The notes under the pieces are model-generated. The model saw only the letters and a program-made list of their open reading frames with translations. It did not search any database and was not told where the DNA came from. A stretch of DNA of 64,000 nt from Aliivibrio finisterrensis_A (GTDB lineage Bacteria > Pseudomonadota > Gammaproteobacteria > Enterobacterales > Vibrionaceae): NCBI RefSeq assembly GCF_004167675.1, contig NZ_SEZQ01000015.1, one strand, 5' to 3'. The position numbers and the translations under genes are program-made. Shown here piece after piece: positions 17,674-26,924 of the stretch. Positions within the stretch are counted from its first letter, which is position 1. The number at the start of each line of letters is the position of its first letter.

Positions 17674-18369
17674 TTATTTAGAATGCTCTTCTAGCCATTC
17701 TAATGCGTCATTTTGTACAGAAATTCGTTGTGTTTTATACAGTTTTTCGCCAGTAAAATCTCGATATGTGTCAGCTTCAGGATAAGCCTTCGCTGCAGCT
17801 AAATTAAACCAAAAATACGCCTTTTCCATATCTTGTTTAACCTCAATACCTTTAAAATATAGAAAGCCAAGATTGCGCATTGAGGTCGCATTACCTAATT
17901 CAGCAGCTTGGACGTACAGTAATTCAGCTTGATTAGTATTTTGAACTAATCCTTTGCCTTGTAGATACAAGTCTGCAAGATTATTCATAGCATTACTGTT
18001 ACTCATCTCAATTGCTTTATTGTACCAATTGGTAGCTGTCGTAAACTTATTCTGTGATTCATATACTTTACCAAGGTTATAGTAAGCCATTGAGCTTTCA
18101 TTTTTGGCTGCTTTAGTAAAATATTGAATGGCTAAGTGCGTATTAACATCAGTACCAATACCTTTCGCGTACATCACACCTATTTTATTTTGTGCTTCAA
18201 TTGACCCATTGTTTGCAGCGCTTGTTAACCAGGTAATCGCATCTTTATAGTTATCTTGGTTTAAATAGGCAGTGCCTTTTAAGTAATCTTGGTGTGCTTC
18301 TGTATTAGCTAACGCTAAGGAGGAGCATAATGACGCAGATAATAGGAGTGATTTTAATATTAATTTCAT
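17674..18369 (-). CDS. Periplasmic Sel1/TPR-like repeat protein
   Basis: Signal peptide (about 1-21, ending ALA) followed by five or so Sel1-like repeats of about 36 residues (for example KIGVMYAKGIGTDVNTHLAI and MRNLGFLYFKGIEVKQDMEK). Such repeats form helical scaffolds for protein binding, and no catalytic motif is present. It lies 144 bases downstream of the MscS gene on the same strand, with a hairpin between, so co-transcription is possible but not assured. A second Sel1 protein flanks the module at 22004. Confidence 0.85.
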   Translation of the reverse strand: MKLILKSLLLSASLCSSLALANTEAHQDYLKGTAYLNQDNYKDAITWLTSAANNGSIEAQNKIGVMYAKGIGTDVNTHLAIQYFTKAAKNESSMAYYNLGKVYESQNKFTTATNWYNKAIEMSNSNAMNNLADLYLQGKGLVQNTNQAELLYVQAAELGNATSMRNLGFLYFKGIEVKQDMEKAYFWFNLAAAKAYPEADTYRDFTGEKLYKTQRISVQNDALEWLEEHSK

Positions 18370-18476
18370 TACAGAACCAAAGAGTTAGCTAATATAGAAT
18401 GATATGTTATCAATAAAATTAGAGGACAGCGAGAGATAATAAGGCAATGAATTGAATAAAATAATGTTTTTGAACG

Positions 18477-18505
18477 TAGAAGCTCTTTGAGAATAAGAGC
18501 TTCTA
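18477..18505 (-). terminator. Hairpin downstream of the MscS gene
   Basis: Perfect 11-base stem TAGAAGCTCTT/AAGAGCTTCTA with a 7-base loop, 9 bases after the mscS-like stop. No long U-tract follows, so this may be a processing or stabilising element rather than a full terminator. Confidence 0.55.
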
Positions 18506-18513
18506 TTTAAAGC

Positions 18514-19389
18514 TTATTGACTTTGCACTGCGATACGTGGAGGCAGTATATTAGATTTTCTGAACTCTTGCATAACGCGTAAAGTAATGTCTGTCTCAAA
18601 TAATTTTTCTACTTTTATATCAACTACATAAGCCTTGCAGGTGAGTTGTATAGCCAAATAGTTATCAGTAATGGTTTGTTTAACTAAAACAACAACCGGC
18701 TTTGGTAAGTGTATATAACGACTAGAAGATGCCGCTTCTTGAATAATATCGCGTGCAGTATTAATGTCTTGATCCATACCAATATAGAAAGGGATAACCA
18801 CTTGCATATCTAATGCACCATAGTTCCCACTTACAACAACATCATTTAAGAATTTATTGTTCGGGATCGTAATAATATCATCAGTTAAGGTTTGCATTCT
18901 TACTGAACGTAATCCGATAGTAATAATATCGCCATAGTGTCCTTCAAATGTGACTCTGTCACCGACTTGGAAAGGGCGATCAATCATAACGGTCAGGCCT
19001 GCAATAAAAGAAGCAGTAAGATCTTTTAAAGCGAAACCAACTGAAACCGCAATCGTACCGCCTATTAATGCCAGTACTCTTTCATCAACACGAAAACTGA
19101 GCATGAATACCGCCATACCAGTCGACATATAAATAAAGAATTGAAAGAAGGATTGTAATTTTTGCATCAACATACGGCGTTGAGCAAATTGACTACTGAT
19201 CCCATCAACAATCGATTGAGTAAAGCGCAATAATAGCCAAGCGACAAATACAATAACGAATGAAAAAGCGACACCGCTCCAGCGAATTAAACTGGCAAAC
19301 TGGTGTAAGTTATCGATAGATTGAGCTTCTTCAGCAAAGGTTGCGCTACCAAAGGTGAGCGTAATGAAAAATATAAATAATCTAAGCAT
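18514..19389 (-). CDS. MscS-family mechanosensitive channel
   Basis: Small-conductance channel that releases solutes when membrane tension rises. Signal-like N-terminus (1-19), two membrane segments (about 36-54, 82-98) and a Gly/Ala-rich pore helix (about 106-135). Then the MscS signature PFQVGDRVTFEGHYGDI (139-155) with TIPNNKF (174-180) of the beta domain. 291 residues is the size of the basic MscS. It starts 1 base after the stop of the membrane NTPase gene, so the two are almost certainly translationally coupled and probably work together. Confidence 0.93.
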   Translation of the reverse strand: MLRLFIFFITLTFGSATFAEEAQSIDNLHQFASLIRWSGVAFSFVIVFVAWLLLRFTQSIVDGISSQFAQRRMLMQKLQSFFQFFIYMSTGMAVFMLSFRVDERVLALIGGTIAVSVGFALKDLTASFIAGLTVMIDRPFQVGDRVTFEGHYGDIITIGLRSVRMQTLTDDIITIPNNKFLNDVVVSGNYGALDMQVVIPFYIGMDQDINTARDIIQEAASSSRYIHLPKPVVVLVKQTITDNYLAIQLTCKAYVVDIKVEKLFETDITLRVMQEFRKSNILPPRIAVQSQ

Positions 19390-19390
19390 A

Positions 19391-21772
19391 TCATTTCACC
19401 AATAAGTGTTGACGATGTAAAACGTTTGTAATGTGGCGGAACCAATGATCAGAAATACGAGCCTTATCATCACTCCATTCAATATAGCCGCGGCTTTGAA
19501 AGTATCTAAGTGTACTGATGACTTCAGCCATACTTAATCGACTGCATTCACACAGATCTTCTGGAGAAGCAATTTCAAGCTGAACAATAGAGCGAAGAAC
19601 GGCAAGCATCGGCTTAGGCATAGCTTCTAAGTCGTCTGAGTGCGGGGCTCTGAATAATCGAACTAAAACGGCATCAGTGTCCTTATCCCTATGTAACGAT
19701 AAACGGAAAAAGCGCAATGCGACAGTTGGGTTACCATCAGAGTAATCCCACAAAATACGATAAAAGCCTTTTTTAGCTCGTTTTTCTTCTGTTAAGTTTT
19801 CTTCATCCCATTGCCTTGGTAGTACTAAGCCATCAAAAGAAATTGAAGGTGTTTTTTCATTCGTATCTGCTGCTTGTGTGGTGGTAATGCGAGATTCGAG
19901 CAACTGACCAATTTGTTTTTCATCCCATTTAGGCATAAAGGTAACAAGATCAAATAATAGACGTTCGCCACGAGCGCGATCAATGAAACGCCAACTTGAT
20001 TTTTCGATAGCTAATACAACGCGATGGCTTTTTCGAGCACGACGAAGTAGGTTGGTTAATTTCATTAAATCGGCTAAACCATTTACTTTCGGTTTGACTA
20101 GGCGCTGCGTATTATCAAAAGCCAATAGATAGCAAGTATCACTGTTACGTAAATGCTGAAGAATATCTCTTTCTGTTGATTCTTCCGATAACCCTAACTG
20201 TTTTGCGAATTCTGGTAATAAAGCAGAGTATCCATCATATGGGCAATTTAAGTAGAGAGGCTGTGCATTTTTTACTTTATTAAGTAAGCGTTTTAGTAAG
20301 GTAGTTGTACCTACACCTCGTTCGCCAGAAAGTACACATACTGCTGGACTGTCAGTTAATAGGTAACGTGACAGGGCTGTCATTTCTTCTTTAGCATAAT
20401 CTTCAATTAATACGGACTCTTCAGAGCCTGGAGATATGTAATCAAAAGCAGCTGTACCCTTAATTCGAACAAGATTAGACTGTTCACGAGACACTTCGGT
20501 TTGTTTAGCCACTTCTATTCTAAATAAATACGCTAAAGCATGGCTAAATGCAGCGTATTGAGATAACACACTAATAACGCTGTGTTGAATCGCCCGCCAT
20601 GAAAGCCAAGCTGCAGCACATGCTGTAGCAATAATTGAGATTAAAAATGTTTCTTGGTTACGAGCTGCCCACTGTATTGATACCGGTAATGGATCAATAT
20701 GGTTGATTCTATCAAAAACAATCGTCCGCCATTGTTTGAGAGTATAAACCGTTAAAAGAATAAAGAATAAATAGACTAAAGAATTAATCCAAGCATAAAT
20801 AGTACCTTGCCCCAGTGTTCTTGAAGATATTTGTAAAATGACACCAGCAACAATAATCCCCCAAACGTAATGACGAATAGACGCTAGACGTAAGGTAATG
20901 ATTTCTTTTTTATTATGCTTACTATTGCGATAAATAAATTCAAGGATAAAACTTACCGCTATTGAGCCACCCAATACCCACCATGTAAATATTTCCAAAA
21001 ATATTAGATGCTGTAAGCTTGGTAGTGTTGAAATAATACGTAGCGTAACTGTAATGAGAAGTAACCAAGCTATCGCTTTATGTGCTCGAGTTAGGTACCA
21101 AATGCCTCGGATGAGTAAATTGGGTTTATTGGTTCCTTCAAGTTTTGATTTTTTGAAGTCTTTAATTAGACGAACACTATTTCTAAGCCACCAACTAAAG
21201 ATAAAAAAGACACAAAGCACTTTAAAAATAACGCTAATGATAGGAACTGGAGATATTCTCAAATCACGCAATAAATTTTTAAAACTGCGGATTTGGTAAT
21301 GAATGTAATATTCTATATTTAATTGAGTAATGGTTAATTCAGAATAAAATTGAGTTACTCCGTATGGGCCAAACCCAGTTAATTGGTCTCTTGTAATTTG
21401 GTCTGTTAATTTTAGTAATTGTTGTTTGCTTAAATTTAATGAATTTAACGATTGATGATTTTGTTCAACTGTTAACCAATGTGCCTCATCCGTATTTTGT
21501 CTATAGTTTTTTAGATCTGTTTTAAGTTTCTCTGCGTGTTTTTTTTGCTGAGAAATTGTTGTTGATAGTAGTCGCTTTACTTGCGCGTAATCATTACTAG
21601 AAAAAAAATGTTGCTCTGGTAGTGCTCTAATATCATTTTCAATTGTTTGAACTTGAGTGCTAATTTTTATTGGTTGTTCATCAGAAAGTCCCCAGCTTGC
21701 AAAGCTAAGATGTGAGAAGATAAAAAGAGACACAAACAAATAGTAATGAGACGTTTTTTTCATATAAGCCAT
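19391..21772 (-). CDS. Membrane P-loop NTPase with periplasmic domain and C-terminal winged helix
   Basis: Multi-domain protein of 793 residues. In order: signal peptide (1-25), helical periplasmic part (about 27-170, rich in Gln/Lys/Leu), six or so membrane segments (about 176-393), then a cytosolic NTPase with Walker A GERGVGTT (483-490) and Walker B-like LLAFDN (549-554), and a C-terminal winged-helix-like region (about 720-785). The layout recalls STAND/AAA_16 ATPases. The periplasmic and membrane part resembles the N-terminal extension of large MscK-type channels. It is directly coupled to the MscS gene, so I infer NTP-dependent control of that channel. Function is otherwise unknown to me. 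Confidence 0.75.
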   Translation of the reverse strand: MAYMKKTSHYYLFVSLFIFSHLSFASWGLSDEQPIKISTQVQTIENDIRALPEQHFFSSNDYAQVKRLLSTTISQQKKHAEKLKTDLKNYRQNTDEAHWLTVEQNHQSLNSLNLSKQQLLKLTDQITRDQLTGFGPYGVTQFYSELTITQLNIEYYIHYQIRSFKNLLRDLRISPVPIISVIFKVLCVFFIFSWWLRNSVRLIKDFKKSKLEGTNKPNLLIRGIWYLTRAHKAIAWLLLITVTLRIISTLPSLQHLIFLEIFTWWVLGGSIAVSFILEFIYRNSKHNKKEIITLRLASIRHYVWGIIVAGVILQISSRTLGQGTIYAWINSLVYLFFILLTVYTLKQWRTIVFDRINHIDPLPVSIQWAARNQETFLISIIATACAAAWLSWRAIQHSVISVLSQYAAFSHALAYLFRIEVAKQTEVSREQSNLVRIKGTAAFDYISPGSEESVLIEDYAKEEMTALSRYLLTDSPAVCVLSGERGVGTTTLLKRLLNKVKNAQPLYLNCPYDGYSALLPEFAKQLGLSEESTERDILQHLRNSDTCYLLAFDNTQRLVKPKVNGLADLMKLTNLLRRARKSHRVVLAIEKSSWRFIDRARGERLLFDLVTFMPKWDEKQIGQLLESRITTTQAADTNEKTPSISFDGLVLPRQWDEENLTEEKRAKKGFYRILWDYSDGNPTVALRFFRLSLHRDKDTDAVLVRLFRAPHSDDLEAMPKPMLAVLRSIVQLEIASPEDLCECSRLSMAEVISTLRYFQSRGYIEWSDDKARISDHWFRHITNVLHRQHLLVK

Positions 21773-22003
21773 AAAATGAATGATTTGTTTATAACCTTAG
21801 CTAACTTTTGCTAAAAGAACAGTAACAAAGCTAGGAATTATAAATAAAAAACGCTTAAACTGTGTTGTTTTGTGTGTTTGCGTACATTTTCATAAGAAAT
21901 AGCAAGATAAAGCTAGATTTGTAAAAGGTATTCATTCTAATTGAGTGTGAAAATCATTAGAATAGGTTTATAAAAGCGTGTTCCATTTTTCGATGATATT
22001 GAT

Positions 22004-23029
22004 ATGTATTGGTTCTTATTTTTTGGCAGTGTATTTTGCTTAATTGTTATGATATGGCATTTTCATTCTGTTGATAAAAAAAGGTTAACAATAGTTCGAC
22101 GTAAACAGCATGACTTGCATGTATCTACGCCAGCTACTTTTGATGATGAAGCAGATAGACAGGATAAAATAAATAGAGCGAATAGCGGGAATATTACAGC
22201 ACAGTTGGCGCTAGGGGCTGATTTAGAGCTTGTTGATCAAAATGGGGCGATAAAGTGGTACCTTAAAGCGGCTGAGAAAAATAGCCAACAAGCTTTTTAT
22301 GCGTTAGTTCGGCTGTATGATTATAATTATGATGATCCTGAAGCCAGTGAAAAGTCTAAATATTGGGCTGCGCGACTGGGTGACTCCAAAGGAAAACAAA
22401 GTTCTACTTTTATCTTAGGTAAACTTTATCTAGAAGGGGTAGGGTGTGAGAAAGATACAGAGTTAGGGTTAAAAACGATTACGACCTTAGCATTAAATGA
22501 TCATCTTGAAGCTCAACTATTTCTCGCTCAATGGTACCAAAGGCAGCAAGAGGGGCATCCTGAAGGCTTTTATTGGATGTTACGAGCAGCTTATCAAGGT
22601 GATCCTAAAGCAATGGTTACCGTTAGTTCTTGTTACTATCACGGAATCGGAGTAAAGAAAGATATCTATAAAGCGATTTATTGGACTGAGCGTGGTGGAG
22701 AGCTTAAAAGCCCTGAATCACAATACCGTTCTGCTCAATATAACCAAAAAGTGTCTTCTTCTCATAATGCAGTCGCTTATATCTGGGCTTATCTTTCTGT
22801 GGCTAATGGGCATGAGGAAGCTCATAGTTTAAAGAACGATTTAGAGGCAAGCTTACCTCTGGCAAACTTATTAACGATTCAAAATGTAGCTCGTAAGCTG
22901 CATGTGTTAATGGATGAGAAAGCAGTAAAGAAGCATTCGGTAATTCGTTTACTTAACAAGTTTTATGTTAGAGAAAATTACTTACCGACAGAAGACATTA
23001 ATGATGAATGTGCTATGTATACTAGTTAG
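22004..23029 (+). CDS. Membrane-anchored Sel1-repeat protein
   Basis: One N-terminal membrane segment (about 2-19), then from about residue 60 to 260 a series of Sel1-like repeats (GNITAQLALGADLELVDQNG, STFILGKLYLEGVGCEKDTE, AMVTVSSCYYHGIGVKKDIY). No catalytic motif. It is divergent from the NTPase-MscS unit across 231 AT-rich bases, and a second Sel1 protein lies at the other end of that unit. A strong terminator follows. Role unknown; a scaffold or assembly factor is the usual expectation. Confidence 0.85.
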   Translation: MYWFLFFGSVFCLIVMIWHFHSVDKKRLTIVRRKQHDLHVSTPATFDDEADRQDKINRANSGNITAQLALGADLELVDQNGAIKWYLKAAEKNSQQAFYALVRLYDYNYDDPEASEKSKYWAARLGDSKGKQSSTFILGKLYLEGVGCEKDTELGLKTITTLALNDHLEAQLFLAQWYQRQQEGHPEGFYWMLRAAYQGDPKAMVTVSSCYYHGIGVKKDIYKAIYWTERGGELKSPESQYRSAQYNQKVSSSHNAVAYIWAYLSVANGHEEAHSLKNDLEASLPLANLLTIQNVARKLHVLMDEKAVKKHSVIRLLNKFYVRENYLPTEDINDECAMYTS

Positions 23030-23070
23030 TATGTTTCTGGTGTATGAGCGAATTCTAGAACAATAGATAC

Positions 23071-23103
23071 AAAAATGCCAGCCTGTGAGGGCTGGCATTT
23101 TTT
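23071..23103. terminator. Bidirectional terminator
   Basis: AAAAATGCCAGCC / GGGCTGGCATTTTT stem with a 5-base loop and T-run, between the converging Sel1 and yccA genes. Confidence 0.9.
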
Positions 23104-23125
23104 ATTTATATCGGATACTTATCGA

Positions 23126-23788
23126 TTAATCATCACGCATAATACCAAGAATACTTAGTAGGCTGATGAAGATATTGTAGATAGAAACATACAGCGTAAT
23201 CGTTGCTGAAATGTAGCTTGTTTCACCGCCACGAATGATTGATTGTGTCGTTAATAGGATCGCACCTGTAGAGAACAGAATGAACATGCCACTCATTGCA
23301 AGGTGTAATAAAGGCATTTGTAGGAAGATATTTGCTACCATACCAATTAGAAGAACAACAAAACCAGCCATTAACACGCCATTAAGGAATGATAAATCAC
23401 GCTTAGTTGTTAATGCGTAAGCTGATGCAGCCATGAAAGAAAGGGCTGTGCCACCAAGAGCTGTTAAGATCACATCCCCCATACCTGCACCAATGTACAT
23501 GTTAAGGATTGGCCCGATCGTGTAGCCTAGGAAGCCTGTAAATAAGAAAGTAAATACAAGGCCCATGCTGTTGTTACGGTTCTTTTCTGTTAAGAACAAT
23601 AGACCGTAGAAACCAACAAGCATAATGATAATACCTGGGCGAGGTAAGTTTAGTGCCATTGATACACCAGCAACAAGTGCTGACCATAACAGTGTCATTG
23701 ATAGTAAAAAGTAAGTATTACGTAATACTTTATTTGTTTGTAGAGCCGACTCTTGAGTATGAGTTTGGCCGAACATTTGATTATTCAT
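23126..23788 (-). CDS. yccA: Bax inhibitor-1 family membrane protein (YccA-like)
   Basis: Seven-helix inner-membrane protein of 220 residues. The E. coli homologue YccA binds FtsH and restrains its proteolysis of membrane proteins. Family marks are the N-terminus (LQTNKVLRNTYFLLSMTL) and the C-terminal SATITLYVSIYNIFISLLSI with acidic end (RDD). I start at the ATG at 23788, because AAGGGGAA lies 7 bases upstream; the longer reading from 23815 has no ribosome site. Confidence 0.88.
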   Translation of the reverse strand: MNNQMFGQTHTQESALQTNKVLRNTYFLLSMTLLWSALVAGVSMALNLPRPGIIIMLVGFYGLLFLTEKNRNNSMGLVFTFLFTGFLGYTIGPILNMYIGAGMGDVILTALGGTALSFMAASAYALTTKRDLSFLNGVLMAGFVVLLIGMVANIFLQMPLLHLAMSGMFILFSTGAILLTTQSIIRGGETSYISATITLYVSIYNIFISLLSILGIMRDD

Positions 23789-24076
23789 CGTATTCCCCTT
23801 GGAATGGACAGACATAAATATATAGACAGTTATGGCGCTTATAGTTCAAAAAATCAAGTTTGTTCGCTTTTTTGAACTGAATTAATTGAGCTGGAAACCA
23901 TTTTACATCAGTGCATTAACTTAGCTTGCGTACTTTGTAAGCATCTGTAACAAGTGATGAATTCACTGGGATAGTGGTTATAAGCACTTTCGTAGTCTTA
24001 TATTGTTGAAGTTAACAAGTTTATGAAAGCAAGGTATAGTGCCCTCAGAGAATAAAAATTAAGGATAAGAGCAGTA

Positions 24077-25021
24077 ATGAGATATTTTCCCATTTTTATG
24101 GATATTCAAAAGCGACCAGTATTAGTCATTGGTGGTGGGGAAGTAGCGTGTCGAAAGATAGATATGCTATTGCAAGCTGATGCAGATATTACCGTGGTGG
24201 CCCCTTCGATTAAATCTTATCTAATGAATTACGTTGAAGAAGATAAGATTCATTATATAAAAGGTTTTTATCATAGCGATTTACTTGCTAAACAATCATA
24301 TGTTCAAGTGTGGGCAACGACTGACAACTCAGAGTTGAATCATCAAGTCTATCGAGACGCTCATCATGCGCGTATTTTAGTCAATGTTGTCGATGATACA
24401 CCGCATTGCGATTTCATTACGCCATCAATGGTAAATCGTGGACGTGTTCAAGTTGCAATATCTAGTGGTGGTTCGTCACCAGTCTTAATAAGAATGATAC
24501 GTGAGCAAATGGAAACACAACTGTCCTCTAAGATTGCCATGTTAGCTGATTTTGGTGCTGATAAGAGAAATGTGATTAAGCAGCACTTTATGACGGTTGA
24601 CGAACGCCGTAAGTTTTGGGAAACATTTTTACGATCTCCTGAAGTCGAAAAGTTAACAACACGGAATGAATTAGAGCAGTTATTTTCACAGTACTTATCA
24701 TCTAATGTCGAAACAAAGGCTGAACGAAATTGGATCGAATATCATCAAGAGACAGAGATGTTAACGTTAAAATCGTTACGTTTAATGCAGCAAGCAGAAT
24801 GGGTGATTTGTTTTAATGATTGTCCTTCAGAGTTTGTGGAATTATGTCGTCGTGATGCAGAGCGTCTTTATGTCGATACAGAGCAAGAGATTGCAGAGTA
24901 CTTACAGCAAGCTGAAGTGGAAAATATACGAGTCACGATCTTATTAAAAAAAGGACATTTACTGCGAAATGCAACGTTACAAGCTTACTTATCAAGTGAC
25001 ATTTATGTGCCAACGCTTTAA
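24077..25021 (+). CDS. Precorrin-2 dehydrogenase/ferrochelatase, CysG-like with decayed methyltransferase half
   Basis: The N-terminal 150 residues are the Met8/CysG-B domain: NAD-binding VLVIGGGEVACRK (15-27) and VNVVDDTPHCDFITPS (102-117) with the catalytic Asp. It oxidises precorrin-2 and inserts iron to make sirohaem. Beyond residue 220 the sequence still follows the CysG methyltransferase half (LTLKSLRLMQQAEWVI 229-244, RRDAERLYV 258-266, VTILLKKG 286-293). However the SAM-binding GAGPGD and the GGDP loop are missing and the protein stops at 314, against 457 in CysG. The methylation step must be done elsewhere. A GntR regulator follows after 10 bases. Confidence 0.88.
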   Translation: MRYFPIFMDIQKRPVLVIGGGEVACRKIDMLLQADADITVVAPSIKSYLMNYVEEDKIHYIKGFYHSDLLAKQSYVQVWATTDNSELNHQVYRDAHHARILVNVVDDTPHCDFITPSMVNRGRVQVAISSGGSSPVLIRMIREQMETQLSSKIAMLADFGADKRNVIKQHFMTVDERRKFWETFLRSPEVEKLTTRNELEQLFSQYLSSNVETKAERNWIEYHQETEMLTLKSLRLMQQAEWVICFNDCPSEFVELCRRDAERLYVDTEQEIAEYLQQAEVENIRVTILLKKGHLLRNATLQAYLSSDIYVPTL

Positions 25022-25031
25022 GGAGGACTAA

Positions 25032-25721
25032 ATGCAATACTTGATGATAAAAGACGCCATAGAAGAGCAAATACAAAGCGGAATGCTAAAAGCTGGGCAT
25101 AAGTTGCCATCAGAGAGAGTGCTTGCAGAATCTTTCTCAACCACTCGTATAACTCTGCGTGAGGCGCTCAATCATTTAGCTCTATCAGGTAAAGTATATA
25201 AAGAAGAGCGTCGTGGTTGGTTTGTTTCTACAGATACATTGAGCTTTAATCCTGTAACCGACACTGACTTTGCTAAGGTATGCCAAAAACAAAAATGGCA
25301 TTACGCTGTAAGTAGTATAAGCGCACAAAGGGTATTAGCACCGAAAGAGATTGCAGAAACGTTACAGTTGCCGCCATTTTCATACGTAATAATGCAGACT
25401 AAATTGTGGACCATTGAAGGAAGAAAGGCCGCAGTTCAATATCAGTATGCACCTGAAAAACGGTTTTCAAACATAGTAATGATAGACGAAGATGCGAATC
25501 TTACTGAGTATTTAAAAGTGCATTATTTGTGCGAAAGTCAAAAGAATAGAGTGAAAGTCGAAGTGGTACCAGCGACTGAATTAGAGTCAAGTACGTTAAA
25601 TATCAGTAGTGGTAGTATGCTAATGTCTATTACTCAAACAGCAATAAATAACCAAAATATCAGCTATTTATTGCAAGTACTTCGAATTTCCCATGATCTA
25701 GTCACAATTGAAATAGAGTAA
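25032..25721 (+). CDS. GntR-family regulator, HutC/UTRA type
   Basis: N-terminal winged HTH (about 5-65: AGHKLPSERVLAESF, TRITLREALNHLALSG) and a C-terminal UTRA ligand-binding domain (about 90-225). 229 residues is typical. It sits 10 bases after the CysG-like gene behind AAGGAGG (ribosome site), so the two form an operon; autoregulation is likely in this family. Ligand unknown. Confidence 0.87.
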   Translation: MQYLMIKDAIEEQIQSGMLKAGHKLPSERVLAESFSTTRITLREALNHLALSGKVYKEERRGWFVSTDTLSFNPVTDTDFAKVCQKQKWHYAVSSISAQRVLAPKEIAETLQLPPFSYVIMQTKLWTIEGRKAAVQYQYAPEKRFSNIVMIDEDANLTEYLKVHYLCESQKNRVKVEVVPATELESSTLNISSGSMLMSITQTAINNQNISYLLQVLRISHDLVTIEIE

Positions 25722-25732
25722 GTGCTTATTAA

Positions 25733-25921
25733 TTAAAAAGGTGATATTTGTTTGATTTGATTAATAAGCTCTCCCTCGGTCAGAGGTTCAGAGTTTAGAT
25801 CAAACTCAGCAGAGGCTCCGCCTTTTAACATATAAACCCTAGTTCCGCAGTGGTCATAGTGGTACCACTTTCCATCAATACATACATCGGTGTAGCATTT
25901 AGGGTTTCTTAATAAAGTCAT
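25733..25921 (-). CDS. Small cysteine-containing hypothetical protein
   Basis: 62 residues, not recognised. It begins with a strong ribosome site (AAGGAG, 7 bases before ATG), which supports a real gene. Three cysteines (9, 14, 25) and paired aromatics (KWYHYDHCG) suggest a small metal-binding or disulfide fold. The C-terminal part is polar with a predicted short helix. It converges on the GntR gene with an 11-base gap. No signal peptide. Confidence 0.7.
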   Translation of the reverse strand: MTLLRNPKCYTDVCIDGKWYHYDHCGTRVYMLKGGASAEFDLNSEPLTEGELINQIKQISPF

Positions 25922-26035
25922 AATATCGCTCCTTGATACATTTACTTAACAAATTTAAAGTATCGTGCAATCAAGGACGGTTTTTTGATTTAAATCAAAG
26001 AGCTTTGATTTTATACGTAATATGCGACTAAAGTA

Positions 26036-26725
26036 TTATCTTAAAAGTTTTGGTGCTTGGGTTCCGGCAACAGGTCGGTTAACTGAAATTGTTCTTCCTT
26101 TTTTAAGGCCTTTCTCATAATCTGCAGTAATATTCGCCATCGCTTCTTTTAGTTGTTGCTTAAAAGTTTCACGGTCAATATTTTTAAATTCTTTATCGAT
26201 GTAATCATTGATCTTGTTTGCTGATTCGTCATCGGGCGCAATTACGGGTAATTTTTCAAGAGCACCTTCAATCCAACCTGCTAAAAATGAATTCACACGT
26301 TTAGTGACTTCGAGTTGTCCTTTGCCAGAGCCTGCAAAACTATTTTTAAACTGACCGGTTTGTTCATTCATTTCACGGTAAACAATATCGAAGGCAAAAG
26401 CCGCGAAAATAGCACGATCAGCAGAACCAATAAATTCGACTTTTTTTAGCCCTTTATGGTTTAGCAATACGGCTTCAACACCAAATCGGGTATTGATACC
26501 ACGAATGATTTTTAAGATATTGCTGCCAACGTTACTAGGAAGTAGATGAGTGCTTTGGGTTTTTCCCATTTTGATAAATTCAATGTCATCTTTTTCAAGA
26601 CCATACTTAAGCATAAGGCGATGCGCCATCTTAATGGCTTGAGCAGCTTCATTCACATTAGCTGAATTACCAAGTTCAAGACATTTAGCGATCTTTTTTA
26701 GAGCCTTTTGCTTTGTAGACGACAT
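26036..26725 (-). CDS. DUF2786 family protein
   Basis: 229 residues. The N-terminal block KALKKIAKCLELGNSANVNEAAQAIKMAHRLMLKYGL is split here as KALKKIAKCLELG and EAAQAIKMAHRLMLKYGL (about 7-43), the hallmark of DUF2786, found in phages and chromosomes with no proven function. The rest is basic and soluble. Single gene; flanking gaps show no phage features. Confidence 0.8.
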   Translation of the reverse strand: MSSTKQKALKKIAKCLELGNSANVNEAAQAIKMAHRLMLKYGLEKDDIEFIKMGKTQSTHLLPSNVGSNILKIIRGINTRFGVEAVLLNHKGLKKVEFIGSADRAIFAAFAFDIVYREMNEQTGQFKNSFAGSGKGQLEVTKRVNSFLAGWIEGALEKLPVIAPDDESANKINDYIDKEFKNIDRETFKQQLKEAMANITADYEKGLKKGRTISVNRPVAGTQAPKLLR

Positions 26726-26924
26726 AGATTTACCTTACTTTTTACGGGGCCGTTATTCTACCTGTCTCTTATTTAATTTGGAAGGTATTTGGCATTCAAA
26801 AGATGCAGAAGATAATTTGGTAAGGAGAAGGATATATACGAGGGTTAAAGGTGGCGCTCTATGTAGGTAACAATCACACAGAGACACCATTACACTTGGT
26901 ACTAAATATATTTGATAGAGTAAA

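Noticed and set aside
26036..26725. Prophage remnant suggested by the DUF2786 gene
   Set aside because: No neighbouring phage gene, integrase or attachment repeat; DUF2786 genes also occur alone in chromosomes.
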